In this document: positions 1-7,496 of the stretch, in pieces | How the letters are laid out: every line of letters begins with the position of its first letter | Position numbering within the stretch: position 1 is the stretch's first letter | DNA from: Butyrivibrio sp. | Lineage (GTDB): Bacteria; Bacillota; Clostridia; Lachnospirales; Lachnospiraceae | Assembly: GCA_015056655.1 (NCBI GenBank) | Contig: SVFV01000014.1 | Span: forward strand, 1-64,000 | Reading direction: 5' to 3' | DNA length: 64,000 nt | Notes under the pieces: generated by a model | Database searches by the model: none | The model's input: only the letters and a program-made list of their open reading frames with translations | What the model was told of the DNA's origin: nothing | Translations under genes and position numbers: made by a program

Positions 1-36
1 AAGGTACAATTGTTGTTATATTTTATGCGAAAACAT

Positions 37-54
37 CGGCTGAAAAATCAGCCG
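37..54 (-). terminator. possible terminator hairpin downstream of the deaminase-like gene
   Basis: A 7-bp stem, CGGCTGA paired with TCAGCCG, with a 4-nt loop. On the minus strand it is followed by a short T-rich stretch. It lies about 140 nt past the stop of the first gene, so the assignment is weak. Nothing else is recognised in bases 1-190. Confidence 0.35.
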
Positions 55-190
55 GTTGTTGAGCATACACTATTTAAGCGCTTCTGTATATATAACGTTT
101 TGGTTTATAAAAGTGTTGGAAAAATTTTTAAAAAATTTGAAAAACTGAAAAGGCTGCATTTTTGCAATATAGATAAAGTTTAAAAAAGGA

Positions 191-1138
191 TCAGCAATTT
201 GCCAATCCTAATTTTCTAATATCATTAAGTTGTTCTGCGCTCAGAACACCTGCCCTATAAAGAAGCAGGTATTCGTTTTCTATGGAGCTGTCAAACAAAA
301 GAAGGTCATCCGTGTTGATGGTAACCTTAACTCCATTCTCATACAGAGCCTTTATAGGATGCTCTTTGTATGACGGTGCATAGCCCAGCATTACATTACT
401 GCTTGGACAGACATTTAGCTGAATATCATTATCTGCAAGAAAATTCATAATCTCAGCAGAAGTCGCTGCTCCTATTCCATGATGCACTTCATCAAGCCCA
501 AGCACTTCGACTGCCTTCCTGACATCCTCTGCACTTCCGCTTTCACCCACATGCATTCTTTTTATAAGATGATACTCTTCTGCTTTTCTGTAAAGAGGTT
601 TGAAGTCTTCAAATGGTCTGATGTCCTCTCCGCCACATACATCTATTGTCTTGAAAAATCCTGTTGAAATATACTTCTCAATCCTGCCTACTTCCAGCTC
701 TAAATCACATAAAGATGGATAAGTGATCTCCGGTTCAAAAAACGTATCCGGACAATGCTTTTTGTGGAAGCCCTCTATCAGCTTTGTAAATACATCCATT
801 CCACCAACAAGCTCAATATCAGCGGCACCGAAGTTCATGGACAGTCTTTTGATATTGTTCCTCTTTGCCTCGATGAATGAGCCTTCCCATCTTAATATCA
901 GCGCCTCACTCCCTCTGCAATAGGGCTTAATATTCTCAGTAAACCACTCATGCATCCCATCAAGTCCGCCAAATCTTTCAGGCGGAGCTTCAAGCTTTCT
1001 TCCAAGCTTCTCCTCAAGCCACACTCTCCTGCAGCCCTTGGAGGAATGATTATGCAGGTCACTTTTGGGAACACTTAAGAGCTTTTCTGTGTTTCCTTCT
1101 GTTAATCCTTCATAGAATATATTGTCTGTTTTTTCCAT
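191..1138 (-). CDS. adenosine/adenine deaminase-like metallohydrolase
   Basis: A protein of 315 residues of the adenosine deaminase superfamily (TIM-barrel metal-dependent hydrolases). The metal and catalytic signatures appear in family order: DLHNHSS near the start (HxH), MHVGES (third histidine and glutamate), EVHHGIGA, a CPSSNVMLG segment, and NTDDLLLF near the C-terminus (paired aspartates). Family members hydrolyse adenosine, adenine or related amino-purines in the cytosol. The HNHSSKG segment differs from the usual HxHLDG, so the substrate cannot be assigned. The ATG at 1138 is chosen because GGGGAG precedes it by a few bases; an in-frame ATG at 1189 has no ribosome binding site. It stands alone, with an intergenic dyad repeat upstream. 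Confidence 0.8.
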   Translation of the reverse strand: MEKTDNIFYEGLTEGNTEKLLSVPKSDLHNHSSKGCRRVWLEEKLGRKLEAPPERFGGLDGMHEWFTENIKPYCRGSEALILRWEGSFIEAKRNNIKRLSMNFGAADIELVGGMDVFTKLIEGFHKKHCPDTFFEPEITYPSLCDLELEVGRIEKYISTGFFKTIDVCGGEDIRPFEDFKPLYRKAEEYHLIKRMHVGESGSAEDVRKAVEVLGLDEVHHGIGAATSAEIMNFLADNDIQLNVCPSSNVMLGYAPSYKEHPIKALYENGVKVTINTDDLLLFDSSIENEYLLLYRAGVLSAEQLNDIRKLGLANC

Positions 1139-1203
1139 TGATCTCCCCACAAAACCGATATTCCCTGCCACTACGTGGCATTTAATCATTTCATCATTAA
1201 TGT

Positions 1204-1338
1204 CCCGTAATTATTCTATAAATTCCGACGGTTTTACGTGCTTATTCTTGATTTTCTTATTAAGCCTCGTAATTTACCGCCAATAACAGATCATTATTAC
1301 GGATCATTTGAGTTTTATTGTCAAATCGTACCGTAATC
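1204..1338. repeat. short degenerate dyad array (CGTAAT/ATTACG words)
   Basis: In the gap between the deaminase-like and nitroreductase genes, CGTAAT occurs at 1206, 1268 and 1332. Inverted partners lie between them: TTACG ending at 1238 and ATTACG ending at 1301. Each left word to right word span is 33-34 bp and the period is 62-64 bp. Only two and a half units are present and some words are imperfect, so this could be chance. It is listed because the span matches two clearer arrays elsewhere in the window. Confidence 0.4.
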
Positions 1339-1369
1339 CTCACCATATTATAGAAATGTGAAATAGGCT

Positions 1370-1903
1370 TTATTCCTGACCTTTAAAAGAATTGAACCAC
1401 GCTCTCTCTTCAAAGGCTTTCTTTACCGGCGCTTTTATCTCATCCTCTGCAACACCAACAGGCATGAAGCATACAAGCTCATATTCATCCGGCACGCCAA
1501 GCACCTGAGCCATCTTATAACCAATCCTGTCAGTATCAGTGATATGTCCCTCGTACCAGCAGCTCTGATATCCAAGTTCCACAATTGCAAGAAGCATGTT
1601 TTCGATTGCAGCAGAATAATCCTGAGTAGCAAAGCACTTATCACGATAAGCATTTATCCTCTGAGTAAGCACACAAATAGCTGCAGGAGCAGTCACGGCT
1701 ACAGGTGGATCAATTACTGCATGAAGCTTTTTCATAACCTCAGGATCATCAATTGCAATAAGACTCGTTGTCTGAGTATTGCACCCTGATGGCGCAGCAA
1801 GTCCAGCCTCCATAATCTTTACAAGATCCTCTCTCGGAACAGACTCACTTTTAAACTTCCCTCTGTAGCTATGTCTTTTTTCAATTGCTTCGATTACATT
1901 CAT
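1370..1903 (-). CDS. nitroreductase-family FMN oxidoreductase
   Basis: A 177-residue nitroreductase-family protein. The N-terminus MNVIEAIEKRHSYRGKF matches the conserved flavin-phosphate-binding RxSxR region, followed by AAPSGCNTQ (the family's APS-xxN motif), and it ends with a YELVCFMPVG strand typical of the fold. Such enzymes use FMN and NAD(P)H to reduce nitro groups, quinones or similar acceptors; the physiological substrate is unknown. The start at 1903 follows a good AGGAGG site, while an upstream in-frame start at 1948 lacks one. Length is normal for the short branch of the family. It appears monocistronic. Confidence 0.85.
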   Translation of the reverse strand: MNVIEAIEKRHSYRGKFKSESVPREDLVKIMEAGLAAPSGCNTQTTSLIAIDDPEVMKKLHAVIDPPVAVTAPAAICVLTQRINAYRDKCFATQDYSAAIENMLLAIVELGYQSCWYEGHITDTDRIGYKMAQVLGVPDEYELVCFMPVGVAEDEIKAPVKKAFEERAWFNSFKGQE

Positions 1904-1979
1904 GCCATACTCCTCCTGTAAAAAGTTCTTCCCTTTAATAGGCACCATTTTTATCCATCGCCAGCTTAATACATCAGGA

Positions 1980-2606
1980 TTACTTATTCTTCATAATCAT
2001 GAACTTCCGTTTACCAATATTATGCTTCTCAAGAACATCCCATGTCTTACTATTTACTTTCTGTTTTTTATCCATTGAAAGAGCAAGTACCATCTCTTTG
2101 TCAGAAGTCTTTGCAAGCTGCGCAAGCATTAATTCCAGTGAATCACTCTCTCCATCATTCCAATCCACAAGATTTCCATATGGTATATCAGTAATAATAA
2201 TATCTGCGTTCACACGAGGCAAAGGCTTCGTGCAGTCAGCCTGGAAAACTTCGTAAGAAACTGGTTTTACCAATTGCTTTCTCAAAACATCAATACTGCT
2301 TAAAGCATCCTTATGAGACTCCTTATGATATGTTTCATACAACTCTGACAGTTCCTGCTCTCGTTTCATCAAACCTTCATCCTGCAATAAAGCAAGATTC
2401 TTCTTTGCATGTTCAAGCATATTCTCATCGACATCACTTCCATATATTTTCATGATATCTGCAGAATAGAAAAATCCTAGTATCGTGAGAGAGTAGCCTC
2501 CCCCACAGCAAAAGAGGATTTCTGTGATTTCATCCAAGAGACCATATCTATTCGTTCCAAGAAACATGATACCGTCCCTTATGGGGAAATGATATATCGC
2601 AAACAA
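1980..2606 (-). CDS. AviRa-like rRNA methyltransferase, N-terminus probably shortened
   Basis: Resembles AviRa, the 23S rRNA guanine methyltransferase that confers avilamycin resistance. Visible motifs are CCGGGYSLTILGF (SAM-binding loop), IYGSDVDENMLEHAKKNL (acidic residue binding the cofactor) and DIIITDIPYGNL (catalytic DxPY-type motif). The AviRa family normally has a longer N-terminal segment before the SAM loop. Here an in-frame stop (TAG) sits directly before the TTG at 2606, so about 20-30 residues appear to be missing. An alternative start is the ATG at 2567, which has an AAGGGA site. It follows the HD-domain gene by 13 nt and is probably co-transcribed. Function is inferred from motif recall only; the shortened N-terminus leaves activity uncertain. 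Confidence 0.6.
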   Translation of the reverse strand: MFAIYHFPIRDGIMFLGTNRYGLLDEITEILFCCGGGYSLTILGFFYSADIMKIYGSDVDENMLEHAKKNLALLQDEGLMKREQELSELYETYHKESHKDALSSIDVLRKQLVKPVSYEVFQADCTKPLPRVNADIIITDIPYGNLVDWNDGESDSLELMLAQLAKTSDKEMVLALSMDKKQKVNSKTWDVLEKHNIGKRKFMIMKNK

Positions 2607-2619
2607 CTATAAATGTTTT

Positions 2620-3210
2620 TTACTCATTCCTCTTAAGCCCTGTTTCAAAATAATACTCTTCCAGGAATTTCGTCATATATTCATGTCGTGTCTGCGCAAT
2701 GTCCTTTGCTGCGTCTGTATTCATCTCATCCTTCAGCAAAAGGAGTTTATCATAAAAATGCTCTATGGAATCAGACAACAGCCTTCCAACCTTACCACCA
2801 TAAGCAAAAGTCCTTGCAATTCCTATTGCTCCGATAGCATCGAGCCTGTCTGCATCCTGAACTATTTTACCCTCTAGTGTTTCAGGCCTCTTACCCCTGT
2901 TCTTACTAAAAGAGACTGCATTTATAATCGTGCAAATCTGCTCGATCGTCTCTGCTTCAAGTCCCTCTTTTTCCAAGAAGGTCCTGGCATTCTCATTATT
3001 CTCAGTGTTGAAAAGTTTATGATCGTCAGCATCATGCAATAATGCTGCCAGCAAAGATACGAATCTGTCTGCCTCCGGATAAGCCTCCAAAAGACTCAGT
3101 GCATTGTGATAAACCCTCATGGTATGATCCGCACCATGCCCATCCGCATTCCCCGCAAACAGTTCTTTTACATATTCGATTGCTGCCTCAATTACTGTGT
3201 CGTTAGTCAT
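2620..3210 (-). CDS. HD-domain phosphohydrolase
   Basis: A 196-residue HD-superfamily metal-dependent phosphohydrolase. Metal-ligand motifs are visible: HGADHTMRV (first histidine), LLAALLHDADDHK (the HD pair) and IVQDADRLDAIGAIGIAR (last aspartate), in the order seen in YedJ-type hydrolases. The substrate is probably a nucleotide or another phosphoester; it cannot be predicted. The gene precedes the AviRa-like gene by 13 nt, suggesting a two-gene operon. Its ribosome binding site is modest. No signal peptide or membrane segment, so it is cytosolic. Confidence 0.85.
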   Translation of the reverse strand: MTNDTVIEAAIEYVKELFAGNADGHGADHTMRVYHNALSLLEAYPEADRFVSLLAALLHDADDHKLFNTENNENARTFLEKEGLEAETIEQICTIINAVSFSKNRGKRPETLEGKIVQDADRLDAIGAIGIARTFAYGGKVGRLLSDSIEHFYDKLLLLKDEMNTDAAKDIAQTRHEYMTKFLEEYYFETGLKRNE

Positions 3211-3483
3211 TGCAATGCCTGCCTTTTATAGATTATTTTCCATTATCAGTTTAATGCGTCTATCCTTTTGAATATTTAATTTACCAGCGTCTTTCGGATT
3301 CTGAGGCTAAATTGAATTGTCACCATAAAAAAGGAGAATATTTGTCCCATATTATAACGCATCTTTTCTTTGAATATCATAAGATTAGTATATTTATAGA
3401 TATCTTTGACTAGCAAGAATTTGGAGTGCTATTTTCTTTAGCACACATCACGCCCCGGTAGATTTTAATTTTATTAGGTAGTT

Positions 3484-3732
3484 CTGCCTGTTTCAGTAGT
3501 TTGGTTATTTATGGCAGACAATTTTAAAGTTGCTTTACTGCCTATATCTGCGATTTGCTTATCTATAGCAGACATTTTTAAAGTTGCTTTACTGCCTATA
3601 TTTGCGATTTGCTTGTCTATGGCAGACATTTTTGAATTATTTGTCTGCCTGCTTCTGTAATTTGTTTGTTTTTGGCAGAAATTTGGAACCATATTTTCCT
3701 GCCTAATTTATTATTTTGTTAATTTGTGGCAG
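3484..3732. repeat. 54-bp-period dyad array (CTGCC/GGCAG words), five units
   Basis: CTGCC occurs at 3484, 3538, 3592, 3645 and 3699. Its reverse complement GGCAG occurs at 3513, 3567 (as AGCAG), 3621, 3674 and 3728. Steps are 54, 54, 53 and 54 bp. From left word start to right word end is 34 bp. The central units are nearly identical, and sequence between the words decays towards both ends while the words persist. One unit forms an 8-bp hairpin, GGCAGACA with TGTCTGCC. A 72-residue open frame on the minus strand with an 18-residue repeat is a consequence of the 54-bp period. The rest of 3211-3480 holds only a small GTGCTA/TAGCAC hairpin near 3427-3443. Confidence 0.85.
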
Positions 3733-3767
3733 ATATTTACTCAGGATTCTTGTATCCCCTACAGTTA

Positions 3768-5600
3768 TCAATTAATACTTTTGCAAACGTCTCTTCCACT
3801 GTGCGGAAGATAGGTTTCGCGCCGAGGAGATTGAACCCTAGGTTCAAGTACCTCATCCGCACATGCGGAAGATGGGGCGAGTCGGAAAAAAGAAAAAGGT
3901 CCAGTGGACCTTTTTCCCGACTCGCTGACCGACGCAGGCGCTCCGCGCCGAGGAGATTGAACCAGCTTGCATAGCAAGCTGGGTTCAAGTCCCCTCCGCA
4001 CTAGATAACAAAAAACCGGTTCTAACGAACCGGTTCTCTTGTTATCTAGTGCGGCAAGCCGCGAAGTAGTAGAACCTTTTTTACTTCTCAATGCCTTTAC
4101 ATCTGCCATCCATAAATCTCTATCTCTTCCATCAATAGTGCTGGTAATAAGTATTCTGTCATCGTAAAGATATATTTTATCGACAAAATAATTTAACACA
4201 ATATCCCTATTTTCAACATCGTTCATATCAGCATTTTTGAACTTTTCAAAAAATTCATGTATTGTATGCTCTTCTAAGACATGGCTTTTGGCCTTTTCAA
4301 CTTCTATAGCTTCCATCAACGCCTTTTTCTGACTTTCGAGTTTATTCAATTCACTATTGATCGTCTCCCCTGATGCTCCAGCCATAATAGCCTTTATAAC
4401 ATTCTTCAAAGCTGATTCTGTAGTTTTTAAATCTGCTTGCAAGCTTTCGAGATAATGCTTATCTGCATGTTCTTTCTTGTAATAATCCGCAAGGTCAACT
4501 GCCAATGATGCGAGATTTTCAGTGTTCTGAAGAAATTCAGAAAGAACCTTACAAATAATATCTTCTATCCATTGTTTTTTTACATCTCGCTTTTTGCATC
4601 CATTTCCTTTTTTTCCCTTGTGATGATCATTACACGAGTAGTAATAATACTTTGTTCCCGTGTGTGACCTTCCTGATGTTCCCTGCATCGAATCGCCACA
4701 TTCTCCACAATATAGTTTTCCTGTAAGCCAGAATCGAGGCTCCTCATTATCATCCAATCCCCTCGCATTCTGCGCACCGAATTTTTTATTATGTGCAAGC
4801 TTCTTCTGCGCTTCTTCAAAAAGCTCTTTAGATATTATCTTTGGCATGCCATCTTCAATTACTACATCAGAATATCGATAATAGCCTATATAAGCGTCAT
4901 TATGCAGAATAGTTCTAATACTATTGATTGTGAATTTATTACCTAATAATGTTTTCCTCCCCTCAGAATTCAGCATGTCACATATTTTCTGCATAGACAT
5001 TCCATTTACATACTCACTGAAAATCCTTTTGACTATAGGACTAGTTACGGGGTCAATAACATATCTTTTATTATGGCGTCCCTCGCCCTCTGTGGTATAG
5101 CCTAAAACCTTAACTCCCAAATACAACCCCCTTTCAGTATTATACTGTTGTCCTCTCCTCACATTTACTGCCAGTTGCTTGGAATAGAACGACGAAAATT
5201 TTTCCAAAATTCCTTCCATCAAGTATGATTCTGGTGACCCATCCGGAGTAATCTCTGCAACATAATGTATCTTGCATCCTGAATCCTCTATGGTCTTTTT
5301 GGCAATGGCCATATCAAAATCATTACGTGCAAGTCTATCAACCTTCCATAAAATCAATGCAGCTGGCTTAATGTGCTTGACTTCTGAAAGCATCTGTTGA
5401 AATCCCGGACGTTCAGAAGTGGTTCCAGAAATTCCATCATCTATATAGCTCTTCACAATCGTAAACCCGTGTGCTTTAGCATATTCTTTTGCAGCATTAT
5501 CTTGCTGTTCAATTGATGTTTCCTGCTTGTTTGAAGAGCAGCGGAAATATGCAATTGCAAGATTATTGTCGTTATAAGTAACTTTTTTCTTACGTGCCAT
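3768..5600 (-). CDS. large serine recombinase (site-specific integrase) reading across the attachment site
   Basis: Large serine recombinase catalysing integration and excision of the element. The N-terminal resolvase-type catalytic domain begins AYFRCSS (nucleophile serine about residue 22), followed by the recombinase domain, a zinc ribbon (CGECG ... SCNDHHKG ... GC) and a coiled-coil region. The start at 5600 is chosen because GATGAGG precedes it and the catalytic domain begins shortly after; frame upstream of it overlaps another small ORF. As integrated, the protein is 610 residues. Its last 93 or so residues are translated from host tRNA-terminator repeats beyond the element edge at 4049. 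In the predicted circular form the frame would instead stop after 26 different residues, giving 543. The tail is therefore probably not functional sequence. Confidence 0.85.
   Translation of the reverse strand: MARKKKVTYNDNNLAIAYFRCSSNKQETSIEQQDNAAKEYAKAHGFTIVKSYIDDGISGTTSERPGFQQMLSEVKHIKPAALILWKVDRLARNDFDMAIAKKTIEDSGCKIHYVAEITPDGSPESYLMEGILEKFSSFYSKQLAVNVRRGQQYNTERGLYLGVKVLGYTTEGEGRHNKRYVIDPVTSPIVKRIFSEYVNGMSMQKICDMLNSEGRKTLLGNKFTINSIRTILHNDAYIGYYRYSDVVIEDGMPKIISKELFEEAQKKLAHNKKFGAQNARGLDDNEEPRFWLTGKLYCGECGDSMQGTSGRSHTGTKYYYYSCNDHHKGKKGNGCKKRDVKKQWIEDIICKVLSEFLQNTENLASLAVDLADYYKKEHADKHYLESLQADLKTTESALKNVIKAIMAGASGETINSELNKLESQKKALMEAIEVEKAKSHVLEEHTIHEFFEKFKNADMNDVENRDIVLNYFVDKIYLYDDRILITSTIDGRDRDLWMADVKALRSKKGSTTSRLAALDNKRTGSLEPVFCYLVRRGLEPSLLCKLVQSPRRGAPASVSESGKRSTGPFSFFRLAPSSACADEVLEPRVQSPRRETYLPHSGRDVCKSIN
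3818..3862 (+). repeat. tRNA-Leu 3'-end mimic, unit A
   Basis: Begins CGCGCCGAGGAGATTGAA and continues with a T-arm-like GGTTCAAGT and an acceptor-like TCCGCAC. About 40 of its 45 bases match unit C at 44016-44060. It is preceded at 3802 and followed at 3864-3876 by short copies of the tRNA-Leu 3' end in minus orientation (TGCGGAAGATAGG and TGCGGAAGATGGG). No 5' half or anticodon arm is present, so it is not a tRNA gene. Confidence 0.7.
3878..3926. terminator. bidirectional terminator inside a 9-bp inverted repeat
   Basis: Outer arms GCGAGTCGG and CCGACTCGC enclose an inner hairpin, AAAAAGGTCC with GGACCTTTTT. The A/T runs make it a plausible Rho-independent terminator in both directions. 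It lies between units A and B of the tRNA-Leu mimic repeat. Confidence 0.6.
3924..4000 (+). repeat. tRNA-Leu 3'-end mimic, unit B
   Basis: The first 38 bp (3924-3961, starting GCTGACCGACGCAGG) are identical to 43996-44033. They are followed by a 9-bp hairpin CCAGCTTGC-ATA-GCAAGCTGG and then GGGTTCAAGTCCC-CTCCGCA, which reads as the T arm and acceptor of a tRNA-Leu 3' half on the plus strand. It directly abuts the palindromic terminator at 3996-4054. Confidence 0.7.
3996..4054 (-). terminator. palindromic terminator, probably the native terminator of tRNA-Leu(AAG)
   Basis: Sixteen-bp perfect arms, CCGCACTAGATAACAA and TTGTTATCTAGTGCGG, enclose a hairpin AACCGGTTC/GAACCGGTT followed on the minus strand by a T run. 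Removing the mobile element would place this structure directly after the 3' end of the minus-strand tRNA-Leu now at 18845-18928, which has no terminator of its own. The arrangement would then match the second tRNA-Leu(AAG) locus at 44062-44184. Confidence 0.65.
4049..4076. other. attL-type junction of the mobile element
   Basis: GTGCGG core, CAA spacer, then the arm GCCGCGAAGTAGTAGAACC. The left flank (3996-4048) is host sequence that reads as the tRNA-Leu terminator. The recombinase reading frame crosses this junction. Confidence 0.7.
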
Positions 5601-5637
5601 CGTGTAATACCTCATCGAAAAATAATACCAACTCATT

Positions 5638-5745
5638 TTACCATTTTTTGTCTTTGGCATAAAAGACGATGTCACGGCTGTTATCCACCATGTCATCGAC
5701 ATAACAGTTGTTGTGGGTGTATCCTCCGTAGATTGTATGGGACAT
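5638..5745 (-). CDS. 35-residue small protein or leader peptide upstream of the recombinase
   Basis: An ORF of 36 codons, too short for usual gene calling, starting at an ATG eight bases after a very strong GGAGGTAA site. The product begins MSHTIYGGYTHNNC and is rich in Asp, Asn and Tyr; it contains one cysteine and no membrane segment. The stop lies 37 nt before the recombinase start, so the two are probably co-transcribed. It could be a conserved small protein or a leader controlling recombinase translation. I do not recognise it. Bases 5746-5975 upstream hold no gene I can support. Confidence 0.5.
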   Translation of the reverse strand: MSHTIYGGYTHNNCYVDDMVDNSRDIVFYAKDKKW

Positions 5746-5975
5746 TGTTGTTAGTTACCTCCGTTCTGGTTTCTGGTTGTTACGTTATCAGTTTGGAGGT
5801 CGGGGCGAAGGAGCGTTAGCGAGTGAGGCTCTTACAAAATGATGAAATATGTAACAGACAGTGCTGTTGTTGGTGAGAAAGAGTAGTTGTTTATATTGCT
5901 GTTAAGTAGATATCACATACCAAATCTGCCAGGTCTGCTTTGTTTTTCAGATTTAACATTGCGTTGTTCTTTTAG

Positions 5976-6014
5976 AAAAAATTTCCCCAGAGGAATCGTT
6001 AAGCTCTACTGGGG
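5976..6014 (-). terminator. terminator of the kinase module
   Basis: CCCCAG at 5995 pairs with CTGGGG ending at 6014, followed on the minus strand by AAATTTTTT. It sits 17 nt past the stop of the HipA-like gene. Confidence 0.75.
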
Positions 6015-6031
6015 ATTAAGAATAAGAAATA

Positions 6032-7195
6032 TTACGGTTTGGTTGTTGAACCAAAATCGTCAGAATCCTGTGGATTGTTTTTATATTCGTAACCGTCATT
6101 GGTCATGTTTATTTTTCTTACTGTGTTTCTGAGTTCGTCTATCATATTATCCTTGCCATTTTCTGCGTGAAATTCTTTTATATCTTTATTTATATTCAAA
6201 GATTTGTTTGGTTTTACATTGAAATCCTTTATGAGATTTTTATCTGAATATTGAATGCCGTTTATGATTCGTTCAAACGCTTCTTTGTCAAAGTTATTCG
6301 ATACACATCTATCATAAGCACGTTTAAGAATCACATCATATCTTATATTAAGATATCTTTTATATGATTCTCTTCTTTTGTTTGTTATGAATGGCGTGTT
6401 ATCTAAAATTCTTTCTACCGTGTCCATTTTTATTTTGGGAACTGTACGTATCACTGCTTCTGTACAGTTTTTATCATAGTTTGAAGAAAGTAAGTCATAG
6501 TAGCCCACTTTTCCAGATTTTTCGTGTGATATAAACAGTGCTGGTGATGGGAACACCATACATCTTTTTGTCAGCTCGTATTCGTCATTAATTATTGTAC
6601 CCCAGCCATCATCACCTAATTGAGGGAGTAGCGTACTTCCAAAATCATACATAGGCGCTAATGACAGTTTATTATTATTAGCAATATATCCCCAATTGCC
6701 CATATGTCTGTCAAAATTACCGACAAATGAATCTATCACGAATGTATCCCAATATCTTTCTATGGAAGCTTTTTTAAGTTCTTCTGAAAATACAGTTTTG
6801 TCTTCAAGTGTTTTATAAATTTGGTCTAACCTGATGACTCTTTTTATGTCTTTTGAGTCATAAACAGAGTGAATGAATTCTCCAAACTCAATGTTTTCGT
6901 CATCAGGTTTTCTAAAGTCTTCGCATCCGACAACTATTTCGTTGTTATATGTGCCAAGAACAGTGTTATGTGTAGGGATTCCCGTACTTTGTGCTATATG
7001 TGAACTGATATATTCAGAAATGACATTATTGACATTACTTGTTGATAAATCAGTTCGTTTAGAATGATTTTCAGAAAATTTGAGCATGTAATTTTTATTG
7101 TCATAATTGACCATTATTTTTCTATCTGTTCCGCCAAGACTTCGCATTATTCTGGGACAGTCCGAAAAATTAATTGTATTATCCATTCGATTCAC
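6032..7195 (-). CDS. HipA/CtkA-like serine/threonine kinase
   Basis: A 387-residue protein with the kinase signature of the HipA C-terminal family. SLGGTDRKIMV near the N-terminus (glycine-rich loop, residues about 19-30) is followed by YMLKF (ATP lysine), then FVGNFDRHMGNWG (catalytic NxDRHxxN) and LAPMYDFGS (metal-binding D). HipA-type kinases phosphorylate translation factors or tRNA synthetases; the shorter CtkA branch are protein kinases. The target here is unknown. Its start overlaps the upstream 84-residue gene by 17 nt, indicating translational coupling. The C-terminal 70 residues are polar and low in complexity. The context (small partner upstream, palindromic operator, mobile element) suggests a toxin-antitoxin or element-maintenance role. 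Confidence 0.75.
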   Translation of the reverse strand: MNRMDNTINFSDCPRIMRSLGGTDRKIMVNYDNKNYMLKFSENHSKRTDLSTSNVNNVISEYISSHIAQSTGIPTHNTVLGTYNNEIVVGCEDFRKPDDENIEFGEFIHSVYDSKDIKRVIRLDQIYKTLEDKTVFSEELKKASIERYWDTFVIDSFVGNFDRHMGNWGYIANNNKLSLAPMYDFGSTLLPQLGDDGWGTIINDEYELTKRCMVFPSPALFISHEKSGKVGYYDLLSSNYDKNCTEAVIRTVPKIKMDTVERILDNTPFITNKRRESYKRYLNIRYDVILKRAYDRCVSNNFDKEAFERIINGIQYSDKNLIKDFNVKPNKSLNINKDIKEFHAENGKDNMIDELRNTVRKINMTNDGYEYKNNPQDSDDFGSTTKP

Positions 7196-7433
7196 TTACC
7201 TTTCTGATTCCACCATATTGATAATATTCTCGAAGCTCTGTTATTTGTTCAGCTGTCAATATTTGATGACCCCTGTCGTTTTCTCTTTGGCACCAATTAA
7301 GTATCACTTTAATTTCTTCTTGATAAACATCATCATAATACCCACAGCCAAAGTTAGCATCGTGTATATAACTGTTTATCGTATCTTCCAGTTCTTCTGG
7401 AAGTTTATAATCAATTTTTAATGGCTTATACAT
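7179..7433 (-). CDS. small acidic partner of the HipA-like kinase, candidate antitoxin
   Basis: An 84-residue protein, first gene of the module, overlapping the kinase start. It is acidic and aromatic, with the C-terminal segment EQITELREYYQYGGIRKV. It has no recognisable helix-turn-helix of the HipB type, so it differs from the classical hipBA pair. A GAGG ribosome site precedes the start. Upstream is an extended -10 promoter with a palindrome that could be the site of autoregulation, possibly by this protein or the pair. Function is inferred only from gene order. Confidence 0.6.
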   Translation of the reverse strand: MYKPLKIDYKLPEELEDTINSYIHDANFGCGYYDDVYQEEIKVILNWCQRENDRGHQILTAEQITELREYYQYGGIRKVSESNG

Positions 7434-7474
7434 GATATATATCCTCTATATTGAAAATATGTATTTCTATATAC

Positions 7475-7496
7475 ATTATATCACGGTTTAGACCGT
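7475..7496 (-). promoter_or_regulatory. extended -10 promoter with adjacent palindrome for the kinase module
   Basis: On the minus strand TGATATAAT (extended -10, TATAAT at 7475-7480) is immediately preceded by ACGGT-CTAA-ACCGT (7483-7496). A dyad abutting the -10 is a typical repressor position for autoregulated toxin-antitoxin promoters. The start codon of the 84-residue gene lies about 40 nt downstream. Confidence 0.6.

Noticed and set aside
3474..3692. 72-residue repeat protein on the minus strand
   Set aside because: Its 18-residue repeat is an automatic product of the 54-bp period, the other array has no such frame, and the composition is not protein-like. An SD-like AGGA nearby keeps a small doubt.
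3484..3732. CRISPR array
   Set aside because: Conserved words are 5-7 bp, unique parts are similar to each other, and no cas genes are present.
3924..4000. Additional tRNA gene
   Set aside because: Only the T arm and acceptor 3' half are recognisable; there is no anticodon arm or 5' acceptor strand.
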